NCBI RefSeq assembly: GCF_001424145.1
Contig: NZ_LMQM01000013.1
Span: 1-64,000 of the forward strand
Length of the DNA: 64,000 nucleotides
Direction: 5' to 3'
Origin: Chryseobacterium sp. Leaf404
GTDB taxonomy: Bacteria; Bacteroidota; Bacteroidia; Flavobacteriales; Weeksellaceae
Shown here: piece after piece, positions 63,216 to 64,000 of the stretch
Layout: every line of letters begins with the position of its first letter
Numbering within the stretch: position 1 is the first letter of the stretch
Notes under the pieces: generated by a model
Seen by the model: only the letters and a program-made list of their open reading frames with translations
Told to the model about the DNA's origin: nothing
Databases searched by the model: none
Program-made: the position numbers and the translations under genes

Positions 63216-63617
63216 TTTATTTTCTATCACTTTATGAATCTGATATCCTATAAAAACCCCAAAACTGTTTAAAAGTATATCATCAATCTCGAAAATTCCG
63301 AGGCGGGTAAAATACTGCATCCCTTCGATGATAACGATGGATGAAATAAAAGTGTACATCAGACATTTAAGATCCTGCAGTTTCGGGAAAACCCAGCCTA
63401 AAAAACCGAAAGGAATAAACATCAGAACATTCCCCAAAACAATTCTCACAATATCCCACCAGCGGATTGTATTTTCAATAAATTTCACTGTGGAAAATAC
63501 AGGTTCTATTCTGATGACGTTTACCTCAAACTGAAATCTCCCCATGCCCAGAAACATCAGATAAAGCAGAAATAAAGTATAAGGAAAAATAGTAATTTGA
63601 TAAAACTTCTTTAACAT
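63204..63617 (-). CDS. VanZ family membrane protein
   Basis: I start at ATG 63617 (MLKKFYQITIFPYTLFLLYL), 137 residues, not the TTG at 63626. Four hydrophobic helices and the VanZ pattern are present: NVLMFIPFGFLGWVFPKL, IEGMQYFTRLGIFEIDDILL and NSFGVFIGY. Some VanZ proteins raise teicoplanin resistance; the general function is unknown. A TATCTTTG box (63624-63631, minus strand) ends 6 nt before this ATG. Confidence 0.88.
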   Translation of the reverse strand: MLKKFYQITIFPYTLFLLYLMFLGMGRFQFEVNVIRIEPVFSTVKFIENTIRWWDIVRIVLGNVLMFIPFGFLGWVFPKLQDLKCLMYTFISSIVIIEGMQYFTRLGIFEIDDILLNSFGVFIGYQIHKVIENKLSV

Positions 63618-63647
63618 CAACGGCAAAGATATTCATTTCAAAAACAC

Positions 63648-63655
63648 TAAATTTG
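63648..63655 (+). promoter_or_regulatory. -7 box of lnt
   Basis: TAAATTTG, 17 nt before the ATG at 63673, in the divergent spacer with vanZ. Confidence 0.45.
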
Positions 63656-63672
63656 CGTATTAAAGATTTTTA

Positions 63673-64000
63673 ATGAAACATATCCTTCTCACGCTTATTG
63701 CGGCGATGCTGCTCTCGGTTTCATGGCCTACTTACGGCGTTCCTTTTTTCATTTTTACTGCACTGGTTCCGCTTTTGGTTATGGAACATGATATTTCTAA
63801 ATTTTCAAAATACAGCAGAAAAAGCTGGGTGGTTTTCGGGCTTTCCTATCTTTGTTTTGTGATATGGAATGTTGTGACCACAGGCTGGCTGTACGGCTCA
63901 AAAAACCCCGACGGAAGCCACTCGATGATGGCGGTTCTTTTTCCGGTTTTAATAAATTCCCTGTTATATTCATTCATTTTTCAGTGCTATCACTGGTACA
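63673..64000 (+). CDS. lnt: Apolipoprotein N-acyltransferase, N-terminal part (runs off the window)
   Basis: The frame from ATG 63673 is open to the window end (109 codons). It encodes membrane helices (MKHILLTLIAAMLLSVSWPT then YGVPFFIFTALVPLLVME and WVVFGLSYLCFVIWNVVTTG), matching the start of Bacteroidetes Lnt proteins, which N-acylate lipoproteins at the outer face of the inner membrane. The catalytic nitrilase domain lies beyond the window, so the call rests on the N-terminal pattern only. Confidence 0.75.
   Translation, partial: MKHILLTLIAAMLLSVSWPTYGVPFFIFTALVPLLVMEHDISKFSKYSRKSWVVFGLSYLCFVIWNVVTTGWLYGSKNPDGSHSMMAVLFPVLINSLLYSFIFQCYHWY

Overview
The window looks like chromosomal DNA of a flavobacterium close to Chryseobacterium (family Weeksellaceae). 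The DNA is AT-rich, and promoters follow the Bacteroidetes pattern TTG / TAnnTTTG rather than the E. coli one. The gene set includes TonB-linked outer-membrane barrels, a type IX secretion C-terminal sorting domain, a GLPGLI protein, DUF4290, DUF3109 and the DUF6341/DUF6427 pair. Genus assignment is an inference from gene content; there is no 16S gene here. The only RNA gene recognised is tRNA-Gln(TTG).

Layout. 1-5.6 kb: an outer-membrane barrel receptor, a secreted protein gene broken by one in-frame stop, and a GLPGLI/PNGase F-like fusion. 5.6-9.8 kb: asnB, then the agmatine-to-putrescine genes aguB and aguA, separated by an inverted-repeat element carrying a broken four-helix-bundle (S23-type) gene. 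10-15.3 kb: exporter, pirin, FMN reductase, OsmC and two small acetyltransferases. 15.6-28 kb: sodium/solute symporter, split transketolase, LtaS-like sulfatase, phosphatidylserine synthase, DnaQ-type exonuclease, FAH-family enzyme, universal stress protein, DUF6341/6427/3109. 28.3-37.2 kb: M16 peptidase, LolA-like protein, a repeat-bounded cassette region, and tig. 37.3-41.5 kb: a predicted metal-uptake locus (His-rich lipoprotein, TonB receptor, CxxCH protein). 41.7-54.9 kb: ABC-F protein, a two-component operon with a membrane partner, aquaporin, LuxE-like enzyme, lpxH-like gene, queD, thioesterase, comF, upp and der. 55.2-64 kb: tRNA-Gln, map, katG, heme-binding and DCC proteins, DUF4290-murA, proC, vanZ and the start of lnt.

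Most coding sequence is ordinary housekeeping. The unusual signal lies between genes. (1) At 32.8-35.9 kb two unrelated cargo genes share the same left repeat (about 80 bp) and right repeat (about 280 bp); the extra right copy carries a decayed duplicate of the 3' end of tig. (2) Many intergenic spacers hold tandem repeats with a fixed 7-bp period but different sequences (GGAAGNN, GTCTGAG, AGTAATG, TTGAATC, TGATAAT types), often starting at the base after a stop codon; an inverted pair brackets the S23-type pseudogene and supplies part of the aguA reading frame. (3) Several families of long-armed palindromes recur.

Other points are a MurA with Asp in place of the fosfomycin-reactive Cys, a tetranucleotide tract just upstream of osmC, and six genes whose -7 box lies only 3-6 nt before the start codon, suggesting leaderless mRNAs. 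All repeat matches were made by eye, so exact borders and identities are approximate.
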